Shown here one piece after another: positions 46,257 through 55,217 of a stretch of 64,000 nucleotides of DNA. A program made the translations under genes and the position numbers. This DNA comes from UBA4582 sp002389265 (GTDB lineage: Bacteria > Pseudomonadota > Gammaproteobacteria > Pseudomonadales > Azotimanducaceae). The stretch's first letter is position 1; every line of letters starts with the position of its first letter. The notes beneath the pieces were generated by a model, which saw nothing but the letters and a program-made list of their open reading frames with translations, had not been told where the DNA came from and ran no database searches. Where the stretch lies: positions 1 to 64,000 of the forward strand of contig CALSRT010000014.1 in NCBI GenBank assembly GCA_943788825.1. Direction: 5' to 3'.

Positions 46257-47111
46257 CTACTCATAAAAGGCGGGTGCCAGCTGCAGCGAAACTGCCAACG
46301 CCTGATCATGTTCAATCCACAGGGTCGCCTGATTAGCTACCAAATAGGCCTCTAACTTAGCCATGGAGGCAAGCGTCGCCTCTCGATTGTGGTTGAATTC
46401 GGGCACACTGTGCAGCGTTCGGCTCGCACGGAAATGATATTGGTCGCCTGACAGCACTAGGTGACCGGTGTCGGCGAGCTTCAACGCCAGCGCCTGATGG
46501 CCTGGCGTATGGCCAGGCAGCGACAAGATCATGACGCTACCGTCGCCAAATACATCATAATCGCCCTCGAGCTTCGTCGCCGCGCTACCTCTGAGACCCT
46601 CGTACAGGCGCGGATCAAACACGGGGTAGTCGCTGGCATGATCGAAAGCCGCCTCATATTCCGTACGTTGGATTAACAGCGTGGATGTGGCAAAGGCATT
46701 GGCGGCCCCAGCGTGATCAAAATGCATATGGGACAAACCCAGGTAGTTGATATCTGCCGGCCCGAGACCTAGGGCTGCTAATTGATCCAGCAATGACTGC
46801 TCGTAGCGCACGGTGGCACCGGGTTGTAAATCCACCCGACCCTGACCGGCAAACGTCAGGGGCAAGCCCGTATCCCAGATCATATTGCCCTGCGGGTGCT
46901 CGATGAGATAGCAAGGCACAAACAAGTCACGCACGGGGGTATCAGCATTGGTGAGCCCAAAACTCGCCACATCCTCCAACCGCAAACTGCCACAATCAAA
47001 CACGGTCAAACGCAGTCCCTCAGCAGGTGGGCGGGACTGAGCCAGGGCACTGCTCATCATCGATGCCATCATCATCATCAAAGCCATCATCAATCGGATT
47101 GCGCGACCCAT
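46257..47111 (-). CDS. Exported MBL-fold hydrolase (lactonase-like)
   Basis: The 284-residue protein has an unusual Met-rich signal peptide (MMALMMMMASMMSSALAQS) and a metallo-beta-lactamase core with HMHFDH (His 128, His 130, Asp 132, His 133), LSLPGHTPGH and LSGDQYHF. The pattern VFDCGSLRLEDVA and FVPCYLIEHPQGNMIWDTG is that of N-acyl-homoserine-lactone and related lactonases. It heads an operon with the cytochrome c and lactone oxidase. A role in opening lactones made or handled by the same pathway is plausible (inference). AGG lies 4-8 nt before the ATG at 47111. Confidence 0.85.
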   Translation of the reverse strand: MGRAIRLMMALMMMMASMMSSALAQSRPPAEGLRLTVFDCGSLRLEDVASFGLTNADTPVRDLFVPCYLIEHPQGNMIWDTGLPLTFAGQGRVDLQPGATVRYEQSLLDQLAALGLGPADINYLGLSHMHFDHAGAANAFATSTLLIQRTEYEAAFDHASDYPVFDPRLYEGLRGSAATKLEGDYDVFGDGSVMILSLPGHTPGHQALALKLADTGHLVLSGDQYHFRASRTLHSVPEFNHNREATLASMAKLEAYLVANQATLWIEHDQALAVSLQLAPAFYE

Positions 47112-47305
47112 ATCACCTGCCTCTTTAATGCTTATATCATTAATGCCTGACTTAGCAACGCCTGGTATGCTGTCGCTACTAACGCACTGCCAAACAAACG
47201 TCCATGGCGACAGTGTACTGAACTCAACGCGGCAGGAACAGCTTCCCAACGAACCCTAACCGCAGCTATTTAAACCCATTTTCCAGCACCTAAACGGGCC
47301 CCCTT

Positions 47306-47938
47306 ATGACAGATCAGCCAAGCCCCGAAATGACAACCAACTTGATCACCACTGTGATTTTCGATCTGGGCAATGTCCTACTTGATTGGAACACCGAGCA
47401 GGTTCTGGCGGCACTCAAACTACCGAACTCGGATCTGAAGTTGTTACGGGATGAACTGTTTGGGCATCAAGACTGGCTCGACATGGATCACGGCAGCACC
47501 GCAGAAACAACTGTGGTGAGTGGGGTCAGTGCCCGAACTGGCCTAGCTATAACTGTCATCGAGGCGGCGTTAGAAGCTGCCAAACAATCCTTGCTGCCCA
47601 TTCCTGCTAGTGTCGAACTCATGAGGGAAATCCACGATCGCGGTTTTGAATTAATTTGCCTGTCGAATATGTCCAGAGAAACCTATGCGCATATCAAACA
47701 CCTGGATTTTTTCAAACTATTTGCGGGCATCATCATCTCAGGGCATGAGGGCTGTATGAAACCTGACGAGGCCATTTTTCAACTGGCGCTGCAACGCTTT
47801 AACTTGTCGCCCACAGAGACCCTGTTTGTTGACGACAGCTTGCCCAATATTCTACAAGCTCAGCAGCTCGGTATCAGCACATATCACTTCAAACGCACCG
47901 ATCGCTGCTACGCCGGGATCAGGCAGATCCTGGCGTAG
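47306..47938 (+). CDS. HAD-superfamily phosphatase (YihX-like)
   Basis: A 210-residue HAD-IA protein: nucleophile block VIFDLGNVLLDWN, motif II CLSNMSRETY, motif III Lys in GCMKPDEAIF and motif IV LFVDDSLPNI. The DLGNVL form is shared with YihX (alpha-D-glucose-1-phosphatase), so a sugar-phosphate substrate is likely but not certain. ATGs at 47306 and 47330 are both possible. It converges with the CBS gene; a small CCACT/AGTGG hairpin lies between (47981-47994). Confidence 0.83.
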   Translation: MTDQPSPEMTTNLITTVIFDLGNVLLDWNTEQVLAALKLPNSDLKLLRDELFGHQDWLDMDHGSTAETTVVSGVSARTGLAITVIEAALEAAKQSLLPIPASVELMREIHDRGFELICLSNMSRETYAHIKHLDFFKLFAGIIISGHEGCMKPDEAIFQLALQRFNLSPTETLFVDDSLPNILQAQQLGISTYHFKRTDRCYAGIRQILA

Positions 47939-47998
47939 CCACTCAGGGGCTGAATCGCCGACGACTATGCGGCAACCCAACCACTGATTAGTGGACGA

Positions 47999-48448
47999 CT
48001 AGCCCTCTCCACCGGTCTCGCCCAGGATATAGCTTTGCAACTCTTCGATGGTCATCTCCTGATCCTGAATAATAAACTTCAACAGGTCAGCCACGGTAAT
48101 CATGCCTAGGGGAATACCGTCCTCCACCACAGGCAGATGACGGATCTTATTCTGACTCATCAGTGACATGCAGGTGTCTGCGTTGGTGCTCGGGCCCACA
48201 TAAATCACGTTGCGAGTCATGATGTCAGCAACCAACGTGTCTCTTGACGATTTGTTCTTTAGAATCACCTTGCGGGCATAATCTCGCTCGGAAATAATAC
48301 CCACCAAACGCGCCCGATCATTCACCACCATCAAAGCGCCGACTTCCTTGCTGGCCATCAGAGCCACTGCTTCATACACTGACTGGGATGCCCGAATGGA
48401 CCAAACTTCATCGCCTTTAATATCTAACATTTCTCTGGTGGTACTCAT
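47999..48448 (-). CDS. CBS-domain pair protein
   Basis: A 149-residue protein made of two CBS domains (about 15-75 and 80-140), with EVGALMVVNDRARLVGIISERDYARK and KIRHLPVVEDGIPLGMITVADLL. CBS pairs bind adenosine nucleotides and usually regulate a partner enzyme or channel; none is adjacent. AGGGG lies 7 nt before the ATG at 48448, excluding the longer upstream frame. Confidence 0.85.
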   Translation of the reverse strand: MSTTREMLDIKGDEVWSIRASQSVYEAVALMASKEVGALMVVNDRARLVGIISERDYARKVILKNKSSRDTLVADIMTRNVIYVGPSTNADTCMSLMSQNKIRHLPVVEDGIPLGMITVADLLKFIIQDQEMTIEELQSYILGETGGEG

Positions 48449-48867
48449 CACCACGCCCCTTTTATGTATCGTTAGCTTAATTATTCGAATGACGCCCCTG
48501 TCTGCGGCAACCTCACCACTCAGCTCGCTCAAACTGCGCACCTACGCGACACAAAAAACAATGCAACGGACCCTCTAATCATGTCCGTCCCAGAGCACCG
48601 TAAAAATGACACAACTCAATAAACCGTAACAGTCGAAGCCGCGCGCTTTAACTTCAATAAATCACCTCAGCGCAAAAATTCTTGATCCCACGCAATCTTT
48701 CGCCTGCTAATACCAGCCTACAATTTACCCAAAATTGCATTTTTAAGTGCTTGATATCAAATGATTCATCCTGCACTTTTTTACCCCGGCCGACTCATCG
48801 AATCGTAGCGACAAGCAACATCACTAGGACGCACTCAGAACAAAACGCAAATACTGCCCCGCAAGAC

Positions 48868-49104
48868 TCAACAAAGATCAACGAACTGGCGCTACATGTA
48901 TCAGCGAATGGCAAAGCAATCCTCGACCAGAATGGCCAAGAAGTGGCTCGGTCCACTTCGGGTACCCAGCGACAAAGTATGACCAGCCTCGGCGAAAGCC
49001 AGAAGTTACCGGCCTGCACGCGCCGCCGGCAGACTTGCCTGGTCTGTGAAGGCGAGGTCTGTGTGTAGTACATTCGTACTTGCCAGTGGGACTTTGACTG
49101 TAAA
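48868..49104 (+). pseudogene. Decayed small Cys-rich protein gene
   Basis: One frame reads INELALHVSANGKAILDQNG, QEVARSTSGTQ and PACTRRRQTCLVCEGEVCV, then a TAG (49066-49068), and continues in the same frame with YIRTCQWDFDCK. No ATG, GTG or TTG with a ribosome site starts the protein-like part. Small proteins ending in Cys-x-WDFDC occur in marine gammaproteobacteria as I recall, with no known function. The missing start and in-frame stop suggest decay. The rest of the 48449-49251 gap shows nothing I can name. Confidence 0.4.
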
Positions 49105-49251
49105 TCTCCGTCATACTGCACACCAAGCGACAAATACGCTTCAGCGGCTGGCAACGGCCACTGCTGCGTATTTTATAGCTTGTCGTGTTACGCTCTGGGC
49201 TCGACTGAACGCATAGACAACAGCGCCGCCACAGGCTCGGAGGTCAATTCA

Positions 49252-50091
49252 ATGGCGATACAAGAGATTTCTGCAAACGCTCCGCTGAACACCCTACTGA
49301 CGGCACTCCGGGAAGATGGCGGTCTAATCATCAAAGGACTGTTCGATCCTGCTGTCATCCAGACCATGGACGCGGCCATCACGGCCGCCGCCATTGACTT
49401 CCAGGCAGGCGCGGCGACTCAAGGGCTGGGTGAAGATGGTAAGGCGTTTGTAGGCAACAACACCATCCGCTTCTCCAGCCTCGGTAAGATTTCACCCGCC
49501 TATTTTCACATGCTCGACAATCCAATCTATGCCGCCCTGGCTGATGCCGTACTACTACCTCATTGTGGCTCCTACTGGGTTAACACAGCCCAAGCCATGC
49601 TTATCGGGCCCGGGTCTGCAGCCCAAGTGCTACACCGGGATTGTGGTAATTGGCCCTATGTTTCTGAGACCAATTGGCCTGACTCCCCCGAGGCCACCTT
49701 AAGCGCGATGATCGCGCTGCATGATATTACCGATGAACTGGGCGCCACTCGGGTGGTTCCCGGTAGTCACCTCTGGCCTGACTATGAGCAGCAAGCCGAC
49801 GCCAGTCTTTCCTACCCGGCAGAAATGCAAGCGGGCGATGCTCTGATATATTCTGGCAAACTCATTCACGGCGGCGGCGCTAACCAGACCGCCGATCTTT
49901 GGCGGCGCGCCATGCATCTGAGTTTCGTTCTCGGCTGGCTCACGCCAGAAGAATCCAGCCCCATCGATTACACTGATGCCGACCTTGCCCAACAGTCGCC
50001 TCGAGTTCAACGACTGCTCGGCCATCGATCTTACGACCCTCGCCCACACCGGGGTGGTGGGCTCTGGCTGCGCCACGTGGACCCCATTTAG
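49252..50091 (+). CDS. Phytanoyl-CoA dioxygenase (PhyH) family protein
   Basis: The 279-residue protein has the double-stranded beta-helix oxygenase iron ligands: HxD in VLHRDCGNW (about 125-127) and distal His in GKLIHGGGANQT, with RVVPGSHLWPDY between them. Family members are Fe(II)/2-oxoglutarate oxygenases acting on acyl-CoAs, halogenated or small natural products. GGAGG lies 8 nt before the ATG at 49252, which rules out the upstream TTG. Substrate unknown. Confidence 0.87.
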   Translation: MAIQEISANAPLNTLLTALREDGGLIIKGLFDPAVIQTMDAAITAAAIDFQAGAATQGLGEDGKAFVGNNTIRFSSLGKISPAYFHMLDNPIYAALADAVLLPHCGSYWVNTAQAMLIGPGSAAQVLHRDCGNWPYVSETNWPDSPEATLSAMIALHDITDELGATRVVPGSHLWPDYEQQADASLSYPAEMQAGDALIYSGKLIHGGGANQTADLWRRAMHLSFVLGWLTPEESSPIDYTDADLAQQSPRVQRLLGHRSYDPRPHRGGGLWLRHVDPI

Positions 50092-50185
50092 CTCGTAGCA
50101 GGAACCGTCGCTTGGACGATTTCAGCAACTGTTGCAACAACCCAGTCAAAAACCAAGGTACAATAGCGACGTTTTTCTTGGTCCA

Positions 50186-51163
50186 ATGAATCTTATGCGC
50201 CTAGTATTAGCCCCCATGGAGGGCGTCGTTGATCTGCATATGCGCGCTTTGCTCACCAGCTTGGGCGGGCTGGACGGCTGTGTTACCGAATTTGTACGGG
50301 TCAGCAATCGCCAGGTTTTACCCGCGCGCACCTTCAGAAAACACTGCCCGGAACTCGAGACCAACAGCCTTACCGCCAGCGGCACGCCTATCAAATTACA
50401 ATTGCTCGGCGGTTGCCCCCAAACCTTGGCCGAAAACGCACACAGGGCCGCCGAACTGGGCGCCATCGCCATTGATTTGAACTTCGGCTGTCCGACCAAG
50501 ACTGTGAATAACAGCAATGGCGGCGCTTGCCTGCTGCAATACCCCGAACAGATCTATGCGATTGTCGATGCGGTACGCCGCAATGTACCCCCTTCAATCC
50601 CCGTCAGCGCAAAAATTCGCCTGGGTTTTAACGACCGCAGTCTCTTTATGGAAAATGCTCAGGCGGTCGCCGCCGCCGGCGCCTTTGAACTCACGGTCCA
50701 CGCCCGCTCCAAGGCAGACGGTTACAAGCCACCGGCCTACTGGGAATATATCGGCCAGATCCGTGAGGCGCTAAAAATCCCTATCATCGCCAATGGTGAA
50801 ATCTGGTCGCCCCAGGATTGGCAACGCTGTGTGGAGCAAACCGGGTGTGACGATTACATGCTCGGGCGCGGTATTCTGGCGCGGCCTGATCTGGCCTTAG
50901 CCATCAAGGCCGCCGCCGAACACAGAGATTATGCCCCCATGAGTTGGGCTCAGGTGTCGCGCCTCATATGGGACTATTACAGCATCACGAAACCCTTGTA
51001 TCCCGCGAGATTTCTCGGCAATCGAGTCAAACAGTGGCTGGCGTATCTGCGCCTGAACTACCCTCAGGCCGAACGCTTGTTTGATGAAATCAAAAAGGAA
51101 AAAGACGCCCCTGTTTTCGAGCAGGCACTGCTGCGGCAGGCCAGCGAAGAGTGCGAGACGTAA
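50186..51163 (+). CDS. dusC: tRNA-dihydrouridine(16) synthase
   Basis: The protein is about 325 residues: RLVLAPMEGVVD at the N-terminus, catalytic Cys in NFGCPTKTVNNSNGGACLL, FMN-binding VHARSKADGY and NGEIWSPQDWQ, and a C-terminal helical domain with VKQWLAYLRLNYPQAERLF. This order is that of E. coli DusC, which reduces U16 in tRNA with NADPH. ATGs at 50186 and 50195 are both possible; homologues usually begin directly at MR-x-L-LAPMEG (50195). It is followed by the amidohydrolase gene after 62 bp. Confidence 0.93.
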   Translation: MNLMRLVLAPMEGVVDLHMRALLTSLGGLDGCVTEFVRVSNRQVLPARTFRKHCPELETNSLTASGTPIKLQLLGGCPQTLAENAHRAAELGAIAIDLNFGCPTKTVNNSNGGACLLQYPEQIYAIVDAVRRNVPPSIPVSAKIRLGFNDRSLFMENAQAVAAAGAFELTVHARSKADGYKPPAYWEYIGQIREALKIPIIANGEIWSPQDWQRCVEQTGCDDYMLGRGILARPDLALAIKAAAEHRDYAPMSWAQVSRLIWDYYSITKPLYPARFLGNRVKQWLAYLRLNYPQAERLFDEIKKEKDAPVFEQALLRQASEECET

Positions 51164-51225
51164 GCGGGTTTTTCACGGTAGTATCTGTATTCGTATCCGT
51201 ACTCTTATCACAAGCAGGGGCACCT

Positions 51226-52245
51226 ATGGCACTCACCACAGCGGAACAGAAAGTCTGGCTCGACCAGGTTATTGAACCCATAATCGATCCCGAGCGAGAG
51301 ATTGTCGACCCCCATCATCATATGTGGCGTAGCGTTGCTGGCGGCATGTTACCGCCGTTTCTGCTTGAAGATCTGTGGAATGACACCGAGTCAGGCCACA
51401 ACATCAAAAAGACCGTGTTTATGGAGTGTGGTACTGAGTATCACACCACGGGCCCCGCCCATCTGTACCCCGTCGGCGAAACCGAATTTGTCACCGCCGC
51501 CGCTCAAGCCAGTCGCGGCCAGGGTAAGGCCGAGATTGCCGCGCTAGTGGCCCACACTGATCTAACCCAGGACTCAGGACTGATTCGAGAAGTCTTAGAC
51601 GCTCATGCAGCCACGAGTAAAGGCTTGTTTCGCGGTATCCGCCAGGGCGGCGCCCATGACGCTGATCACGTCACAGGCTGGCTGAATGCCACGCCTTTTC
51701 CCGACCTGTATCGGCAACCTGCGTTTCGCCGCGGCGTCGCCTTACTCGGCGAACTGGGCTTGACCTATGACACCTGGCACTACCACTTCCAGAACGAAGA
51801 TTATCTGGCCCTGGCCCAGGCCACCCCAAATACCGTGATGGTCCTCGACCATTTTGGATCCCCAGTACGAGTCGGACCCTTTGCTGACAAGCATGATGAG
51901 GTGTTCGACCAATGGAAAAAAGATATCCTCGCGATTTCTCGCTGCGACAATGTCGTGGCGAAAATTGGCGGGCTGGCCATGCCCTGCAACGGCTATGGTT
52001 GGGAACAGGGTTCAATACCACCAACTTCAGATGAAGTGGTCGCGGCCCAGCGAGACTATTACCTTTACGCCATCGACTGTTTTGGCCCGGAGCGTTGCAT
52101 GTTCGAGAGCAACTTCCCCGTCGACAAGCTGTCCTTGTCCTACCAGGTCTACTGGAACGCGATGAAGAAGCTCACCGCTGACTTTTCAGAGGCAGATAAA
52201 GACGCGTTGTTCAGCGGCACGGCGACGCGCGTGTACAAACTCTGA
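51226..52245 (+). CDS. Amidohydrolase-2 (TIM-barrel metal hydrolase)
   Basis: A 339-residue metal-dependent hydrolase of the ACMSD-related family: IVDPHHHMW (HxH ligands, about residue 30), VLDHFGSP and the late Asp/Asn region MFESNFPVDK. Related enzymes are decarboxylases and lactonases acting on aromatic or dicarboxylic intermediates. AGGGG lies 5 nt before the ATG at 51226; the upstream ORF extension is a hydrophobic frame that overlaps the end of dusC and is probably not translated. It is followed 86 bp later by an SDR, likely in the same unit. Confidence 0.85.
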   Translation: MALTTAEQKVWLDQVIEPIIDPEREIVDPHHHMWRSVAGGMLPPFLLEDLWNDTESGHNIKKTVFMECGTEYHTTGPAHLYPVGETEFVTAAAQASRGQGKAEIAALVAHTDLTQDSGLIREVLDAHAATSKGLFRGIRQGGAHDADHVTGWLNATPFPDLYRQPAFRRGVALLGELGLTYDTWHYHFQNEDYLALAQATPNTVMVLDHFGSPVRVGPFADKHDEVFDQWKKDILAISRCDNVVAKIGGLAMPCNGYGWEQGSIPPTSDEVVAAQRDYYLYAIDCFGPERCMFESNFPVDKLSLSYQVYWNAMKKLTADFSEADKDALFSGTATRVYKL

Positions 52246-52331
52246 GAAACCTCATTGATCACTGCAACTCCTGCGACTCCAATGCAGTTCGCAGATAGCT
52301 CCCCCATACTTTTGACAACAGGAATCAAACC

Positions 52332-53093
52332 ATGGAAATGCAAGATAAGGTCGTCGTCATCACCGGCGGCAGCGGCGGTATTGGCAAGGCAATGGCCAGG
52401 GCGTTTCTCGCCGAAGGCGCAACATCCATTGTTCTGGTGGATCTGAACGAGGCTGCCGTGAAGGCTGCCGCCGCAGAAATTGGCTGTATCGGTGAAGTGT
52501 GCGATGTAACCAGCGAAGCACAAATCATCGACCTGGTGGATCGCACCCTGGCGAGCCAGGGTCGGATTGACGTGTTTTGCTCCAATGCCGGCGCCGGTGG
52601 CTCTGGAGTCTTGACCGACGCACCTAACGACGTCTGGCAAGCCCAGTGGGACCTGCATGTCATGTCGCACATCTACGCGGCTCGTGCCGTGTTGCCGTCC
52701 ATGATCGAACGCGGCGACGGCTACCTACTCAATACCGCCTCGGCCGCGGGCCTGTTGGCCGCCATGGGCTCTGGCCCTTACACCGTCACCAAAGCCGCCG
52801 CGGTGAAATTTGCTGAGTTCCTCGCCATTACTCACGGCGATGATGGTATCAGAGTGTCAGTGCTTTGCCCGCAGGGCGTCAACACCGCTATGGCCCCCAG
52901 AAGCCTGGGTGATGGTCAAACAGACGGCATCATCGAACCTGAGCAACTTGCACAGACCGTGTTGCAGACCCTGCGTGAAGAACGGTTTTATGTGTTGCCT
53001 CATCCTGAAGTTGAGGACTATGTACGCCGCAAGGGTGACGACATTGATCGCTGGTTAGGGGGTATGCGCCGATTGCGACGCAAGTCCCTGTAA
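52332..53093 (+). CDS. Classical short-chain dehydrogenase/reductase
   Basis: The 253-residue protein has TGGSGGIGKA at about 12-21, the NAG motif in CSNAGAGGSG, Ser in LLNTASAAGLL and the catalytic YTVTK, in standard SDR order. It would be an NAD(P)-dependent alcohol or ketone oxidoreductase; the C-terminal LPHPEVEDYVRRKGDD is often seen in lipid-associated SDRs. ACAGGA lies 8 nt upstream. It converges with the M20 peptidase 8 bp away. Confidence 0.88.
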   Translation: MEMQDKVVVITGGSGGIGKAMARAFLAEGATSIVLVDLNEAAVKAAAAEIGCIGEVCDVTSEAQIIDLVDRTLASQGRIDVFCSNAGAGGSGVLTDAPNDVWQAQWDLHVMSHIYAARAVLPSMIERGDGYLLNTASAAGLLAAMGSGPYTVTKAAAVKFAEFLAITHGDDGIRVSVLCPQGVNTAMAPRSLGDGQTDGIIEPEQLAQTVLQTLREERFYVLPHPEVEDYVRRKGDDIDRWLGGMRRLRRKSL

Positions 53094-53100
53094 ATCGCTG

Positions 53101-54561
53101 TTAGTGAGCGCCGTGACGCAGCACCTGAACATAGGTTCGAGTGCCCTGTACCAGGTTGGCCACTGAAATTTTTTCGTTCGTCCCATGGAATCCAGTGAGA
53201 TCGCTGCTGGTCACTACCATGGGATTGAACCGGAATGAGTTATCCGCAACCTGACTATAGTGAACGGTGTCAGATGCTGCGATCATCAGTCCCGGCACAA
53301 TCAACACGTCCCCGTAAACTTCCTGCACCGCTTGCCCGATAAGTTTAAAGCCCGCGGAATCTTTATCTGACACCGTTGATGCACCACGACCACCACGACC
53401 GCTGACACTCACTGAAACATTCTCGTTACCCACTAGCCCTGTGACATAATCCACCACTCCCTGCACACTGTCTCGCGGATGGACTCGAAAATTGACGATG
53501 GCCGTGGCCTCGATCGGCAGCACATTCGCCTTGATGCTCGCACTTAACATGGTGGGCGCCGTGGTGGTGCGTAACATGGCATTGGTAAAGGTTTGCTGCG
53601 CTAGCTGTTCTTCGAGGATATTGCCGAATAACCAACGATTGGCAAACATCATGCGCGCCACAAAGGGCATGTCACGACTGATGACATCAAACATATCGAG
53701 ACTCAAACCTTCCAGTCCACCCGGCACCGGCTGGTTTTCAAGTTTGGTGATGGCCTGCGCCAGAACCCCCACAGCAGTTTGCTGAGGTGGCATAGACGAG
53801 TGACCACCAGCGCCCTTGGCGACGACAGCGAGGGTCACGCTGCCTTTCTCGGCAACGTTAATCGCCGCCATTAAGCGCTCCACACCCGGCAACATCTTGT
53901 CGAACAAAAAGGAACCCTCATCCAGGCTCCAGGCCAATTGCACCTTCGCCCGGGCCAGATATTCTGCCACCGCGGCGGCGCCGGCACCCCCGCCTCTTTC
54001 CTCGTCATGACCGAAGCTGAAATACACAGTACGCTCAGGCGCAAAGCCTTGTTGGATCAGCCAGGTCGCGGCTTCCAGCATAGCCACCACGGCACTTTTA
54101 TCGTCTAGCGCCCCCCGCCCCCAGATAACACCATCGTGAATTTCGCCGCCAAAGGGTGGGTGCAACCAGAGGTCTTCGGTACCGGGGATCACCGGCACCA
54201 CATCATAGTGCCCCGTGAGCAGGATGGGTTGCAGGGTCGGGTCGCTGCCCTGCCACTTGTACAATAGTGTGTACTCCAGCTGTTCCAGGGTCATCACCTG
54301 ATTCACTTCGGGATAGGTTGCCTTGACCCAGTCAATGAAAGCGTTGAACACCTGCACATCGCCTTCGCTGGCAGTCTCGAAAGACACGGTTGGCATCTGA
54401 ATAGCTTGGGATAGATGCTCGGCAATCAGCGCGTCATCTACCGCAACATCAATTGGCTGCACAGCCGTTTCGGTGGCCGGTTGGTGGAGCATCGTTCTGG
54501 CCACAACGACCACCACGAGCAAGGCGACAAAGCCCAGAAGAATCTTAAGAAAATTGCGCAT
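53101..54561 (-). CDS. M20-family metallopeptidase, membrane-anchored (PM20D1-like)
   Basis: The 486-residue protein starts with one transmembrane segment (about 6-22) and has the M20 metal ligands in LTGHYDVVPVIPG, GRGALDDKSAV and GHDEERGGGAGA, then a dimerisation domain and a C-terminal catalytic return near HYSQVADNSFRFNP. The PM20D1/Carboxypeptidase S branch cleaves or makes N-acyl amino acids, which fits the lipid-rich neighbourhood but is not proven. AGGAG lies 6 nt before the ATG. Confidence 0.88.
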   Translation of the reverse strand: MRNFLKILLGFVALLVVVVVARTMLHQPATETAVQPIDVAVDDALIAEHLSQAIQMPTVSFETASEGDVQVFNAFIDWVKATYPEVNQVMTLEQLEYTLLYKWQGSDPTLQPILLTGHYDVVPVIPGTEDLWLHPPFGGEIHDGVIWGRGALDDKSAVVAMLEAATWLIQQGFAPERTVYFSFGHDEERGGGAGAAAVAEYLARAKVQLAWSLDEGSFLFDKMLPGVERLMAAINVAEKGSVTLAVVAKGAGGHSSMPPQQTAVGVLAQAITKLENQPVPGGLEGLSLDMFDVISRDMPFVARMMFANRWLFGNILEEQLAQQTFTNAMLRTTTAPTMLSASIKANVLPIEATAIVNFRVHPRDSVQGVVDYVTGLVGNENVSVSVSGRGGRGASTVSDKDSAGFKLIGQAVQEVYGDVLIVPGLMIAASDTVHYSQVADNSFRFNPMVVTSSDLTGFHGTNEKISVANLVQGTRTYVQVLRHGAH

Positions 54562-54738
54562 ACAAAGCTCCTGGCCTTAAGGCTTGATGAGGCAAAAGTA
54601 AATCATAGTTTAACTTGAGTGCAAAGCGTCAAAATTTCGCGGGCGCCCCAGGAAATTTGGCGACGTCACCATTGGCAAGCTGACAGGTACTTGGCTTGCT
54701 CCGCGAAGCTCAAATCAGGCATCAATTAGCGCCCCCTT

Positions 54739-54789
54739 AACTAGAACCAACAACTAGAACCAACAACTAAACCAACAACTAGAACCAAT
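54739..54789. repeat. 13-bp tandem repeat, four copies, overlapping a gene end
   Basis: AACTAGAACCAAC at 54739-54751 and 54752-54764, a 12-bp variant at 54765-54776, and AACTAGAACCAAT at 54777-54789. The last unit supplies the stop codon and final residues of the GFA gene (stop 54779-54781). Confidence 0.92.
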
Positions 54790-55168
54790 AATCAGAGACG
54801 CATCGGCCATCCTGCGGCAGGTCTAAAAACCGATCGAACCCGTCGAAATGGCGGATGGGAATGTGTGCGATCGGCTCAGGCTCAGTCAGTCTCAAATTGA
54901 CCGCAATGCGGTGCCCGCCTTCTGCATCTGGTTGAATCGCCCGCCAATAAGCGACACAGCCACACTGTCCACAGAAATGAAATGCCAGAGACTCATCGCG
55001 AATGTAGAGCTTGGTCGGGCCGGCTACCTGCACGCCTTGATTCGCATATTCATAGGCCCAGAGCGCACCATAGCGCCTACAGACCGTACAGTTACAAGCT
55101 GTTGCTGACTCAGGCAGGCGGTTGAAGGACCAAGTAACGATGCCACAATGGCAGGATCCATGAATCAT
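54779..55168 (-). CDS. GFA-family zinc protein
   Basis: A 129-residue Mss4-fold protein with GSCHCGIVTW, CNCTVCRRYG and FCGQCGC zinc-ligand clusters. Function is not assigned beyond the family. GGAG and a purine run lie 7-8 nt upstream of the ATG at 55168. The 3' end is formed by a tandem repeat unit, so the C-terminal residues may have been changed by repeat growth. Its sequence differs from the 35278 paralogue. Confidence 0.85.
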   Translation of the reverse strand: MIHGSCHCGIVTWSFNRLPESATACNCTVCRRYGALWAYEYANQGVQVAGPTKLYIRDESLAFHFCGQCGCVAYWRAIQPDAEGGHRIAVNLRLTEPEPIAHIPIRHFDGFDRFLDLPQDGRCVSDYWF

Positions 55169-55217
55169 TTAATCTTCTCCTATCAGAACGGTTTCGAAGT
55201 TCCAGGATGGCAAAATT

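Noticed and set aside
46990..47100. CATCAT-type repeats
   Set aside because: They encode the Met-rich signal peptide of the MBL hydrolase and are in frame, so they are not an intergenic array.
48682..48867. Upstream part of the frame leading into the Cys-rich remnant
   Set aside because: Composition is not protein-like before about 48868 and no start signal is seen.
51151..51225. N-terminal hydrophobic extension of the amidohydrolase as a signal peptide
   Set aside because: It overlaps the dusC 3' end, lacks a ribosome site, and AGGGG sits correctly before the internal ATG at 51226.
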